The position numbers and the translations under genes are program-made. The notes beneath the pieces are model-generated. The model made no database searches and was not told the DNA's origin. It worked only from the letters and a program-made list of their open reading frames with translations. A DNA stretch of 64,000 nt from Streptomyces hygroscopicus (GTDB taxonomy: Bacteria; Actinomycetota; Actinomycetes; Streptomycetales; Streptomycetaceae), in assembly GCA_002021875.1 (NCBI GenBank), contig CP018627.1, forward strand, positions 9,238,001 through 9,302,000. Reading direction: 5' to 3'. Numbering within the stretch: the stretch's first letter is position 1; every line of letters begins with the position of its first letter. Below are positions 25,746-34,883 of the stretch, piece after piece.

Positions 25746-25762
25746 CGTCTGAGTCAGCTGTC

Positions 25763-25891
25763 ATGGTTCGGAAGTTCCCCTTCGCCCACGTCCTCGGCGT
25801 GGGCGTTCTGCTGTGCTGTGCCGCCGGAACCAGGGCGATCACCTCCGCCTTCGACACGTCGTGGGAGGCGTTCATCGACCGGAAGGCATAG
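25763..25891 (+). CDS. Possible leader ORF before cold-shock gene
   Basis: ATG 25763 opens 42 codons ([20 protein letters not shown] and on) to TAG 25889-25891, three bases before the cold-shock coding start. It contains the 8-bp-stem hairpin at 25783-25805 (CGCCCACG / CGTGGGCG). It could be a leader peptide or merely an open frame in a structured 5' UTR. There is no independent support. Confidence 0.25.
   Translation: MVRKFPFAHVLGVGVLLCCAAGTRAITSAFDTSWEAFIDRKA
25783..25805 (+). promoter_or_regulatory. Leader hairpin upstream of cold-shock gene
   Basis: CGCCCACG, a 7-base loop and CGTGGGCG form a perfect 8-bp stem between the MerR-like gene and the cold-shock coding region. It may be a terminator for the first gene or a regulatory leader structure for the second. 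Confidence 0.5.
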
Positions 25892-25893
25892 GA

Positions 25894-26076
25894 CTGGCTA
25901 CGGGAACTGTGAAGTGGTTCGACGCGGGGAAAGGCTTCGGCTTCATCGCCCAGGACGGCGGCGGCGCGGACGTCTTCGCCCACTACTCCGCGATCAACTC
26001 CTCGGGCTTCCGTGAGCTTCGGGAAGGCCAGGCCGTGACGTTCGACATCACCCAAGGCGGCCTGCGCGTGAAGGGT
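25894..26076 (+). pseudogene. Cold-shock protein, 3'-truncated
   Basis: The frame reads [20 protein letters not shown] (RNP1 motif KGFGFI), then DVFAHYSAI (RNP2-like) and [18 protein letters not shown], the CspA OB-fold. After about 59 residues the expected QKGPQAENI end is replaced by unrelated codons where an IS begins, so the last beta strand is missing. The normal ATG position is occupied by CTG (CTGGCTACGGGA), so initiation is also doubtful unless CTG or an upstream ATG is used. Most likely a dead gene. Confidence 0.75.
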
Positions 26077-26136
26077 GTCTTTATTGCCGTACGGTGGTTG
26101 ACCTGGTGCATTGCGATCGCCTGCGTGTGGGCATGA

Positions 26137-27142
<1,006 letters not shown>

Positions 27143-27174
27143 CGGAGTATTGACACCCTTCAGGCTCTGCCGAC

Positions 27175-27488
27175 CCGATTTCGAACAACTCAATTGCGTC
27201 GCCGAGGAACTCCCGCTCCGGCTCCCGCTGGAGACCACCGAGGCCACCCTCGACCGACGCGACCTCTTTGGCCACGGCGTCCGCGCAGCACTCGACGCCT
27301 TCCGCGAGAACGTCTGCGAAGACGTCGACCATGAGTTGCTCTGCGACCCCGCGATGGACGGCATCGACCAAGACCCGGCCGTTACCCACCTCGGCATCGC
27401 CCCTACGGGCATTGAGGGCTGGTTCACCCCCTTCAGCCGTGACTGCCCCGTCCACCCTTATGCTGCCAACCCCGCCGACAACGAGTAA
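27175..27488 (+). CDS. Acidic hypothetical protein, 5'-truncated
   Basis: The frame reads FEQLNCVAEELPLRLPLETT, DRRDLFGHGVRAALDAFREN, VCEDVDHELLCDPAMDGIDQ and ends HPYAANPADNE at TAA 27486-27488. Third positions are strongly G/C, supporting real coding. The only start, at 27150, lies in the right end of the preceding IS, so the original N-terminus was probably lost when the IS inserted. No family is recognised. Confidence 0.5.
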
Positions 27489-27552
27489 GAGCTCCCGGGA
27501 AGCCCGATCAGCTCAGGGCCGTCGTCGGGGCTCGCGGACCGGGGACGGGCCT

Positions 27553-28458
27553 TCATTGCTCGTCGATTGCCTGGTGGCGGTCGGGGCCGGTCGGGTTCCG
27601 GCCCTTGCCGGAGGCCGCCAGGCTTCCCAGGATCGCGAGCAGTTCGGTGCTGCGGCTGCGGGGTTCGGCGTGGAAGACCTTGAGGATGAGGCCGTCGGTG
27701 CCGACGATGGCCAGCTTGCTGGCGTGCAGTTCGAGATCGCCGACCTGTGGGTGGTGCAGTCGGTTGACCCGCGGCCGCTTGGGGTGCACGTCGTGGCGGC
27801 CCCACAGGCGGCGGAAGTGCTCACTGCGCACGGACAGTTCGCCCACGAGCTCGGTCAAGCGCGGGTTGTCGACGTCGGGTCCGACGTTGGCCCGCAGGGA
27901 GGCGATCAGCGCCTCGGCCAGTTCCTCCCAGTCCCGCAGCAGTTCGCGTTCGCTGTCGTCGAGGAGGACGGCGCGCAGGAGGTTGACGCCGGCGGAGTAG
28001 TTCGGGGAGACGGCCGTGGCCAGCGCGTTGGCGGCGAGCACGTCGGTGAATTTGTTCTCAACGTAGGCGGGATTGGTGGTCCAGCCCTCCATGAGCTGGA
28101 GGATGCCGGGCGGCACGGTCTCGGGTTTATGCGCAGCCCGTGCACGGCCTGTGGAGCGGGGTGCCCGGTGGGCTCGGGAGGGGCGCGTCTGGGTCAGTCC
28201 GATGAGGTGAGCGGTGGCGTCCGCGTCCAGGTTCAGGACGTCGGCCAGGGCTTCGAGGACCTGAAGCGAGGGGTTGCGGTCGCGGCCCTGTTCCAGGCGC
28301 AGGTAGTAGTCGGCGCTGATCCCGGCGAGCATCGCGACCTCCTCGCGGCGCAGCCCCGGCACGCGCCGGAGCCCGCCGCCGCGGATTCCGGCGTCCTCGG
28401 GCCTGACCAGTGCCCGGCGGGCGCGTAGAAACTCGCCGAGCGCGTTGGTGCCGTCCAT
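27553..28458 (-). CDS. XRE regulator with MmyB-type ligand domain
   Basis: The 301-residue protein begins with an XRE helix-turn-helix (LGEFLRARRALVRPEDAGIR, GLRREEVAMLAGISADYYLR, LEQGRDRNPSLQVLEALADV). A PAS-like MmyB ligand-binding domain follows (NPAYVENKFTDVLAANALAT, then LVGELSVRSEHFRRLWGRHD). Family knowledge: these regulators usually stand divergent from an oxidoreductase gene and may sense a lipid-like ligand. Here an aldo/keto reductase starts 143 bp away on the other strand. CCCTG-N6-CCAGG at 28496-28511 lies 38 bp from this start and recurs at almost the same place before the second such regulator at 55.8 kb. Confidence 0.88.
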   Translation of the reverse strand: MDGTNALGEFLRARRALVRPEDAGIRGGGLRRVPGLRREEVAMLAGISADYYLRLEQGRDRNPSLQVLEALADVLNLDADATAHLIGLTQTRPSRAHRAPRSTGRARAAHKPETVPPGILQLMEGWTTNPAYVENKFTDVLAANALATAVSPNYSAGVNLLRAVLLDDSERELLRDWEELAEALIASLRANVGPDVDNPRLTELVGELSVRSEHFRRLWGRHDVHPKRPRVNRLHHPQVGDLELHASKLAIVGTDGLILKVFHAEPRSRSTELLAILGSLAASGKGRNPTGPDRHQAIDEQ

Positions 28459-28495
28459 GCCCCAATGCTAGGTCCGTACCGGCGCGGGTGCCTGT

Positions 28496-28511
28496 CCCTG
28501 TCACTCCCAGG
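28496..28511. promoter_or_regulatory. Candidate XRE/MmyB operator (CCCTG-N6-CCAGG)
   Basis: CCCTG-TCACTC-CCAGG contains the inverted core CCTG/CAGG, which extends to CTGTCCCTG and CAGGAACAG at 28492-28516. It lies 38 bp upstream of the regulator start and 90 bp upstream of the reductase start. Confidence 0.6.
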
Positions 28512-28600
28512 AACAGCGGGGTACTGCCGTGCCCGCCCGGAAGCGCGCAGAGTCGATACGAGACAAGCTGTCTACACAGCCGTACAACGGAAGGCGCACC

Positions 28601-29470
28601 ATGACCGGCACCACCCCCGGCGGAACTCTCACCCTCGCCGACGACCTGACCATCAGCCGCATGGGATACGGAGCCATGCAGCTGGCGGGACCCAACGTGT
28701 TCGGGCCGCCCAAGGACCGGGGTGAGGCTGTCGCGGTGCTGCGGGAGGCCGTCGAGCGGGGCATCACGCACATCGACACCAGCGACTTCTACGGGCCCGT
28801 CGTCGTCAACGAAATCATCAAGGAGGCCCTGCATCCCTACCCCGCGGACCTGCGCATCGTGACCAAGGTCGGCAACCGTCGCGGCGACGATGGCAGCTGG
28901 AACGTCTCGCGGGACCCCCAGGACCTCAAGGCCCAGGTCCATGAGAACCTCCAGCACCTCGGCGTGGACACGCTCGACGTGGTGAACCTGCGCCTGGGCA
29001 CCAACGAGGGGCAGACGGTCGAGGAGCCGATCGGCGACATGTTCGGCGCGCTGGTCGAGCTGCAGCAGGAGGGCCTGATCCGCCACCTCGGGCTCAGTGC
29101 CGCATCCGATGCCCAGCTCACCGCGGCGCAGACCATCGCCCCGGTCGTCACGATGCAGAACCTCTACAACCTGGCCATCCGCCGAGACGACACTCTCGTC
29201 GAGCGGTGCGCGGCGGAAAACATCGCCTTCACCCCGTTCTTCCCCCTGGGCGGCTTCTCCCCGCTCCAGTCGCAAACCCTGACCGACGTCGCCGCACGCC
29301 TGGACGCCTCACCGCAGCAGGTCGCCCTGGCCTGGCTGCTGCAGCGCTCGGCCACCATCGCCCTCATTCCGGGCACCTCCTCGCGCGCCCACCTGCGCCA
29401 GAACATCGCCGCTGCCGACCTGACGCTGCCGGCGGACGCGGTCGCGGAACTCGACACGATCGGCAGCTGA
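28601..29470 (+). CDS. Aldo/keto reductase
   Basis: The 289-residue protein is a TIM-barrel AKR. Residues 20-27 (RMGYGAMQ) and HIDTSDFYG give catalytic Asp59 and Tyr64, and IVTKVG gives Lys89. The usual His on the next strand is not evident in DVVNLRLGTNEG, where this subgroup has Arg. LIPGTSSRAHLRQNIAAADL near the C-terminus is the NADPH-binding segment. It reduces carbonyl substrates with NADPH in the cytoplasm; substrate unknown. ATG 28601 is chosen because GGAAGG lies close upstream and homology begins there. It is probably controlled by the divergent XRE/MmyB regulator. Confidence 0.88.
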   Translation: MTGTTPGGTLTLADDLTISRMGYGAMQLAGPNVFGPPKDRGEAVAVLREAVERGITHIDTSDFYGPVVVNEIIKEALHPYPADLRIVTKVGNRRGDDGSWNVSRDPQDLKAQVHENLQHLGVDTLDVVNLRLGTNEGQTVEEPIGDMFGALVELQQEGLIRHLGLSAASDAQLTAAQTIAPVVTMQNLYNLAIRRDDTLVERCAAENIAFTPFFPLGGFSPLQSQTLTDVAARLDASPQQVALAWLLQRSATIALIPGTSSRAHLRQNIAAADLTLPADAVAELDTIGS

Positions 29471-29706
29471 CACCGAAGCAGGGAAGACCCCAGTCGGCAC
29501 CGGATTCGCGGTGCATGCGAGTCCGATGCGGCGGCGACCTCGGCGCGATGGTGATCATCCCTCACGTACCTGATCACTTCGCGGGGTGCCGGATCGCTCC
29601 TCGTTGGCGGCCTGGCCGCGGGGGCACGTGCAGTAGGCCGAGAGGGAGACGAGCAAGGTCGACGGCGCTCACTCGTACTGGCCGGGCTCGAGTGTGGGCA
29701 TGATCA

Positions 29707-30888
29707 GTGATCGTGGGTTTGCGATTGCTCTACCTGATCTTCTGCCGGCCGCCGGGCTGCTTCCTTTTGCTGGGTCGCTCGACTGCCGCGAGCAACGCCG
29801 AGGTCCTTGCGCTTTGTCATGAGGTCGCTGTGCTTCGCCGACAGGTCGAGCGGCCGCGGCTCTCATGGGCTGATCGTGCCGTGCTCTCCGTTCTCGCGCG
29901 GAACCTGCCGTCCGTCTTGCGCTGTCATCGGCTGGTCGCCCCGGGCACGCTGCTGAACTGGCACCGGCGTTTGGTGCGCTGGAAGTGGCGCCAGAGGGCG
30001 GTCGGACCCGGTCGGCCATCATTGCCGGAAGAGACGGTCGCGCTCATCCAGCGGCTGGCGCGAGAGAATCCGACCTGGGGGTACGTCAGGATCCAAGGCG
30101 AGCTCCGACGGCTTGACCATCGGGATGCCGCCGCCACTATCCGCCGTGTTCTGCGCCGCTGCGGTCTACCGCCCGCACCGCAGCGCGCCTCCCAGCAGCC
30201 CTGGCGTTCCTTCCTGCGCTCCCAGGCTCACACGCTGCTCGCCTGCGATTTCATGCATGTGGAGACCGTCTTCCTCAAGCGTCTCTACGTCTTCTTCGTC
30301 ATGGAGATCAACACTCGGCGCGTCCATGTCCTGGGCGTCACCGCACGTCCGACCGGTGCATGGGTCACCCAACTCGCCCGCAACCTGCTCATGGACCTCG
30401 AAGACAGGGCCGGGTGCTTCCGGTTCCTCATCCGGGACCGGGACAGCAAGTTCACCGCCGCGTTCGACGCCGTCTTCGCCGGCGACGGCACAGCTGTCAT
30501 CCCGACTCCGCCGCAAAGCCCCCGGTCCAACGCATTCGCCGAACGCTGGATACGCCAACCTGCCCTGCCCAGGCGGAGTGCACGAGCAGACCACTCCCTG
30601 AACGCCGAGGACGCCCTTAGAGCCGCCCACACCGAGATCCTCGCCCAGCGCACTCAGATCGGCGAACTCCTCGGCCAGATACGCGACTTGCAAGCTGAGT
30701 GGACCGAGGGCGCCATCCAGCGGATCACCACCGAGAACACCACCCTCAAACAGCGCGTCCGCCAGCTCACCACCGACAACCGCACCCTCCACGAGCGGCT
30801 CAAGGCCGCCCGCTCGAACCTGCGCTTCCAGGACCGGCGCGTCGCCGACCTCGAAGCCCGTATCGCCGAACCGGCACCGAAGTCCTGA
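29707..30888 (+). CDS. Chimeric ORF: IS transposase fused to DUF6262-like coiled coil
   Basis: Residues 1 to ~285 are an integrase-core transposase almost identical to the 26.1 kb copy but unrearranged: [40 protein letters not shown] (Asp), [20 protein letters not shown] (Asp) and [16 protein letters not shown] (Glu). Directly after this the frame enters a different protein: HSLNAEDALRAAHTEILAQR, IGELLGQIRDLQAEWTEGAI and LKAARSNLRFQDRRVADLEA, a ~100-residue coiled coil resembling the C-terminus of DUF6262 proteins that accompany tyrosine-recombinase transposons. The transposase C-terminus is lost. Whether the fusion is expressed is unknown; the intact 393-codon frame is striking. Confidence 0.7.
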   Translation: MIVGLRLLYLIFCRPPGCFLLLGRSTAASNAEVLALCHEVAVLRRQVERPRLSWADRAVLSVLARNLPSVLRCHRLVAPGTLLNWHRRLVRWKWRQRAVGPGRPSLPEETVALIQRLARENPTWGYVRIQGELRRLDHRDAAATIRRVLRRCGLPPAPQRASQQPWRSFLRSQAHTLLACDFMHVETVFLKRLYVFFVMEINTRRVHVLGVTARPTGAWVTQLARNLLMDLEDRAGCFRFLIRDRDSKFTAAFDAVFAGDGTAVIPTPPQSPRSNAFAERWIRQPALPRRSARADHSLNAEDALRAAHTEILAQRTQIGELLGQIRDLQAEWTEGAIQRITTENTTLKQRVRQLTTDNRTLHERLKAARSNLRFQDRRVADLEARIAEPAPKS

Positions 30889-31035
30889 TCCCTCCCTCCC
30901 CACTCTGCGACCCCTTGCCCCCCGCGTGTGATGGGCCCGTGAGCCCTCACTGGTACAGCTCGCCTCCCGGGGGCCCGGGGCCCCGACTCACGGAACCCGG
31001 GACGTGTCACCGGCTCCCCGTGCGGAGGCATTCCA

Positions 31036-31800
31036 TCAGCTGCCCATCCCCAGCCGGGCACCACCGGCGACATCCAGGCTCAGGCCGGTCAGGTAACGGT
31101 TTGTCGGGTCGGTGAGGAAGGCGATGGTCGCCGCCACCTCCTCCGGCTCGGCGAACCGGCCCATCGGGATCTGCGCGGCTCGGGCTTGGCGGGCGCGCTG
31201 GTCCCCCTCGGGGTCGCCGCCGCCGGCGCGGGTCGCGAGCTGGTCCCACATGGCGGTGTTGACCGGACCGGGGCACACACAGTTGACCGACACGTTGTCC
31301 GGGCCGAGTTCCAGAGCGAGCGACCAGCAGATGTTCAACACGGCCGCCTTGCTGGCGTTGTACGGCACGTACGCGCGACGGGCCTCCTTCGCGGCGACCG
31401 AGGCGACCGCGACCATGGAGCCGGAGCTCTGGGCCTGCATGATCAGCCCGACTTCGCGCAGTACGGAGAAGGCGCCCGTGGCGTTGATCGCCATCACTCG
31501 GGCGAACTCGGAGCTCGGGGTGGTGAGCAGGTCCGGCTCGTTGCCGAGAACGCCGGCGGCGTGCACCAGGACATCGATCGCCCCGTACTCCGCCTTGATC
31601 TCGGTCACGGTGTCGCGCACCGACTGCTCGTCGGTGACGTCGAGTTCACGGAAGTCCGCCAGCCACTTCGGGCGGCTGTCCGATGCCGTGCGGTCGCAGC
31701 CGATGACCACCGCGCCCGCTGCGTGCAGTCGTTCGGCGGTAGCGGCTCCAATGCCTCCGCTGGACCCTGTGACCAGCGCGATCTGGGACGGGGCGGTCAT
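31036..31800 (-). CDS. Short-chain dehydrogenase (sugar/acid locus)
   Basis: The 254-residue SDR has TGSSGGIG at residues ~10-17, HAAGVLG, the catalytic Ser in VASVAAKE, and YNASK. The end (FLTDPTNRYLTGLSLDVAGG) is typical of FabG-like polyol or sugar dehydrogenases. ATG 31800 overlaps the TGA of the upstream MFS gene (ATGA), so the two are translationally coupled; longer in-frame starts inside the MFS gene are rejected. It is the last gene of the minus-strand locus and probably oxidises the imported substrate. Confidence 0.88.
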   Translation of the reverse strand: MTAPSQIALVTGSSGGIGAATAERLHAAGAVVIGCDRTASDSRPKWLADFRELDVTDEQSVRDTVTEIKAEYGAIDVLVHAAGVLGNEPDLLTTPSSEFARVMAINATGAFSVLREVGLIMQAQSSGSMVAVASVAAKEARRAYVPYNASKAAVLNICWSLALELGPDNVSVNCVCPGPVNTAMWDQLATRAGGGDPEGDQRARQARAAQIPMGRFAEPEEVAATIAFLTDPTNRYLTGLSLDVAGGARLGMGS

Positions 31801-33233
31801 GGGGTGTCCTCCGTGGATTCCGTGGACTTCGTGGATTTCGTGGATGTGGAGCTGTGCTCGGCGTCGGATACCGCAGCAAGGGGCGTGGTGGAAGTGGTGT
31901 GCGTGCCTGCGCTGCCCGTCTCCGGCAGGGTCAGGTAGACGATCAGGCAGAGCAGGACGATGGCCGTCATGTACACCGCTACGCCCATGGGGTGGCCCGC
32001 CTCGATGAAGGCGCTGGCGATGAGCGGTGCCGTCCCACCGAGGGCCGCGATGACGATCTGGTGGGCCACACCGATGCCGGACACGCGAACGGCGGCGGGG
32101 AACAGTTCGGCCTGGATCGTCGGGTAGACCCCCTGCCAGATCGCCAGGACTACCCAGCCAGAGACGGTCACCGTCACATATACGCCGAATCCGGGGTGCT
32201 GCAGCAACAGCAGCAGCGGATAGAAGAGCACCACCATGCCGATGGCCCCGATGATGGGGAACGGCTTGCGCCGGCCGATGCGGTCGGACAGGGCACCGCA
32301 CAGCGGCACGATGATCACCAGCAGGCCCAGCCCGATGGCGTTCCCGGCCAAGGCGGAGTCCAGGTCACGGCCGGTGGTCAGGTGCGCGTAGGTGGGCAGG
32401 AAGGTGGCCCACGTGTAGTAGGCGACGGCGGGGGCCGACAGAGCCGCGGTTTGCAGCAGTGCCTTGGGGTGCCTGCGCAGCAGTTCCCGTAGTCGCAGGT
32501 TCTCGGGTTGCCGGCCGGCGGCGGACTCCTCGACGGCGGCCTCGAACTCCGGGGATTCGTCGGCGCGCGAGCGCAGCAGCAGACCGACGACGCCGAGGAG
32601 GCCGCCGATGGCGAACGGGATGCGCCAGCCCCATGTCTCCAGGTCATGGGTGTTCAGCGTCGAGGTGACGATCGCCCCCATGCCGGTGGCGGCCAGCGTC
32701 GCCAGGCCGCTGGCCACATTCGACAACGAGCCGAACAGGCCGCGCCGGTCGGTCGAGCCGTTCTCCACCATGTAGGCGATGGCGCTCTGCATCTCGCTGC
32801 CGGCCGAGATGCCCTGCAGTACGCGGGCGAACAGGAACAGCAGCGGCGCCGCGTAGCCGATGGCGGAGAACGGCGGGGTGAGCGCGAGGATCAGGCTGCC
32901 CGCAGCCATGCCGCCGACGGTGGTGGCCAGGACGACACGGCGGCCGTAGCGGTCGGCCAGGGGGGAGATGATGATGCCGCTCAGCGGCCGCACCACGAAC
33001 CCGACCGCGTAGGTCAGCAGGGCGCCGATCAGCGACATCGCCGGGCTGCCCCCGGGAAAGATCTGGCTCGAGAAGACGGCGGCCAGGAGGCCGTAGATGT
33101 ACCAGTCGTACCACTCGATGAAGTGGCCGACGGTGCCCGCCAGGATGTTCAACCGCCTCCCGCGGGGCGGGGCTTCCGCGTGGCCGGTGGCGGAGGGGGA
33201 CTTCGGTGAGGCTGTTCTTGGTGCGTTCGCCAT
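31797..33233 (-). CDS. MFS transporter, metabolite:H+ symporter type
   Basis: The 478-residue protein has about 12 membrane segments and the MHS-family signatures: GHFIEWYDWYIYGLLAAVFS in helix 1, LADRYGRRVVLATTVGGMAA in loop 2-3, ARVLQGISAGSEMQSAIAYM in helix 4, and SDRIGRRKPFP in loop 8-9. Relatives (KgtP, ShiA, proline/betaine carriers) import organic acids with protons, which fits a sugar-acid locus. The C-terminus carries a low-complexity tail (SSTSTKSTKSTESTEDTP) encoded by tandem GTGGATTTC-like repeats. ATG 33233 is the probable start; the downstream SDR is coupled by a 4-bp overlap. Confidence 0.9.
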   Translation of the reverse strand: MANAPRTASPKSPSATGHAEAPPRGRRLNILAGTVGHFIEWYDWYIYGLLAAVFSSQIFPGGSPAMSLIGALLTYAVGFVVRPLSGIIISPLADRYGRRVVLATTVGGMAAGSLILALTPPFSAIGYAAPLLFLFARVLQGISAGSEMQSAIAYMVENGSTDRRGLFGSLSNVASGLATLAATGMGAIVTSTLNTHDLETWGWRIPFAIGGLLGVVGLLLRSRADESPEFEAAVEESAAGRQPENLRLRELLRRHPKALLQTAALSAPAVAYYTWATFLPTYAHLTTGRDLDSALAGNAIGLGLLVIIVPLCGALSDRIGRRKPFPIIGAIGMVVLFYPLLLLLQHPGFGVYVTVTVSGWVVLAIWQGVYPTIQAELFPAAVRVSGIGVAHQIVIAALGGTAPLIASAFIEAGHPMGVAVYMTAIVLLCLIVYLTLPETGSAGTHTTSTTPLAAVSDAEHSSTSTKSTKSTESTEDTP

Positions 33234-33417
33234 TGAGCGCTCCTCAGCGCAGTGAGGGATGGGGGCTGTGCGAACAGTCGGCGGTCTGGGGAACCGCGGA
33301 CCAGGGGGTTCCGGTCGATTCCGGCCGACGCTGTCGGCGGTTCCGGAAGCCTTCTTCGAAAGTTGATGCCACCGACGCCGGCCGCGATGAGGGGCCGGTC
33401 GGGGCTCGCGGAGGGTC

Positions 33418-33650
33418 AGCGCGTCGCGTGACTGGACCAGGCGCGGCCCTCCTGCTCCTTCACCGGGAGGCCGGCGGCCAGCAGGATCCTGTCGAGGAGC
33501 GCCTGCGTGCGGGCGGCTTCCCGCCCCGACGTCAGCGGCGCGCCACGGTCTCGTACGCGGTCGAGAAAGTGGTGAACGGCGGCGGCGAACCCGAAGGTGT
33601 TCGTCGCCGTGGCCCAGCCGAATGCCTCGGGGCTCATCGAGCGCGCGAGC
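33418..33650 (-). pseudogene. Gfo/Idh/MocA dehydrogenase C-terminal fragment
   Basis: The minus strand reads MSPEAFGWATATNTFGFAAA, VHHFLDRVRDRGAPLTSGRE and AARTQALLDRILLAAGLPVK, the typical end of a Gfo/Idh/MocA oxidoreductase. The NAD-binding N-terminal domain is absent: upstream sequence belongs to the sugar isomerase gene in another frame. A deletion of roughly a kilobase must have removed the isomerase 3' end and most of this dehydrogenase. The complete MocA-type protein at 35871-36896 is a separate gene. Confidence 0.7.
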
Positions 33651-34344
33651 GCACGGCCCGCTCGTCCGCCTTCACCCGGGCCGTCTCGGAAGCGACGAAG
33701 GGGGCGTCCGGGTCGGTGAAGACGAGGTCCTTCACGTGGACGTGCCCGATCAGGTCGCCCTGCTCCCGCAGCGCCTCCGGCCATGCCTCGTCGTGCGTGA
33801 AGGTGAGGTTCGCCTGGTCGTAGAGCACGCGAACGGCAGGCGAGTCCACCTCACGTATCAGCCGAGCGGTCTCCTTGGCCGACTGCGTCATGGTTCCGAA
33901 GTGGTTCTCCACGCACAGGCGTACTCCGGCGTCCCCGGCGAGCGGCGCCAGCTCCGAAAGGCTCGCGCGCAGGCGCTCCCAGTGGCCGGCGTGGTCGGTT
34001 CGATCGGCTCCCCAGGAACCCGCGTACACCCGGATCCGGGTCGCTCCCACGCGATGAGCGCAGTCCACCGTCGCCCGCAGCTCGTCGAGCGCGGCCCGGC
34101 GCTGCGCCGGGTCCTCATGGTTGAGCCCCGTGGTGTACGGAGCGAGCCCCACCACCGGTACGCCGAGATCGTCCGCCACGCGGGCCGCCTCGGCCGCTGC
34201 TGCGTCGTCCCCGACCGGCAGTCCGCTGCGGTAGTCGTTCTGGTAGATGACCTCCGCTCCCTCCAGACCGGCGGCGGCGAAGAGCTCCAGCGCCTCGAGG
34301 AGGGTCTGTTCCGGTGTGCCGAGGGTGTGGCCAATGATCCGCAC
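33634..34344 (-). CDS. Sugar phosphate isomerase/epimerase, 3'-truncated
   Basis: The frame from GTG 34344 gives 236 residues of an AP-endonuclease-2-like TIM barrel: RIIGHTLGTPEQTLLEALEL, AGLEGAEVIYQNDYR, CVENHFGTMTQSAKETARLI and VLYDQANLTF, ending DLIGHVHVKDLVFTD. Family members end ~40 residues later in a GEGIIDWPAIL-type strand; here the frame ends in ERAVRSRAR at the deletion junction. Metal ligands Glu (CVEN) and His (GHVHVKD) are kept. It isomerises or epimerises a keto-sugar. GTG 34344 has AAAGGA seven bases upstream and its first base overlaps the TAG of the VOC gene. Confidence 0.75.
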   Translation of the reverse strand: MRIIGHTLGTPEQTLLEALELFAAAGLEGAEVIYQNDYRSGLPVGDDAAAAEAARVADDLGVPVVGLAPYTTGLNHEDPAQRRAALDELRATVDCAHRVGATRIRVYAGSWGADRTDHAGHWERLRASLSELAPLAGDAGVRLCVENHFGTMTQSAKETARLIREVDSPAVRVLYDQANLTFTHDEAWPEALREQGDLIGHVHVKDLVFTDPDAPFVASETARVKADERAVRSRAR

Positions 34345-34883
34345 TACAGGTCCTTTCCAGTTCGGGAGGGGGCGGCCCAGTCGGCGGGACCGACCAACGG
34401 TGGCGGGTGGTGGACTCGGGACCGGTCGACCAGTTCGATCAACAGGCCCCAGGGCGCCCGGAGATAGGTCCACCGGTTGCCCGCGACGAGGGGGCTGTCG
34501 GGGCCGACCTCCTTGGTTGCGCCCAGAACGCTGGCGCCGTGCGACCGGAGATGCTCGACGGCCGCGTCGACATCCGCCACGGTGAAGCACAGGTGGTGGC
34601 CACCGGGATCGCAGTGGCGCGGGTAGTCGCGCCGCTGGTCCGTGCTCCACCACTGGAACAGCTCCACGTTGAGGTTGGGCGGCATGCGCAACATGGCGAG
34701 TTCCAGGCGCGCGTCGGCCGGGACCTCGAAATGTTCGGGCATGAAGTGGGCGTCGGGCCCGCGCGTCGAGCGGTAGAGCTCCTCGGCGCCCAGCGCGTCG
34801 ACGAAGAAGGCGACCGCTTCGCCCAGGTCGGGCACCGTGAAGGCGACATGGTCGACGTATTGGAACCCTGCGGGCAGGCTCAT
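34344..34883 (-). CDS. VOC (glyoxalase/dioxygenase fold) protein
   Basis: The 179-residue protein contains two beta-alpha-beta-beta-beta repeats: YVDHVAFTVPDLGEAVAFFV (metal His), LELAMLRMPPNLNVELFQWW (Glu), GHHLCFTVADVDAAVEHLRS (His), and YLRAPWGLLIELVD (Glu). These are the four metal ligands of the VOC superfamily (glyoxalase I, epimerases, extradiol dioxygenases). Its place in the locus suggests an isomerase or epimerase on a sugar-acid intermediate. ATG 34883 overlaps the LacI gene stop (ATGA), so translation is coupled. Confidence 0.85.
   Translation of the reverse strand: MSLPAGFQYVDHVAFTVPDLGEAVAFFVDALGAEELYRSTRGPDAHFMPEHFEVPADARLELAMLRMPPNLNVELFQWWSTDQRRDYPRHCDPGGHHLCFTVADVDAAVEHLRSHGASVLGATKEVGPDSPLVAGNRWTYLRAPWGLLIELVDRSRVHHPPPLVGPADWAAPSRTGKDL

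Noticed and set aside
31801..31860. Tandem GTGGATTTC-like repeats considered as a CRISPR or minisatellite
   Set aside because: They are codons of the low-complexity C-terminal tail of the MFS transporter and are too short and uninterrupted for CRISPR.
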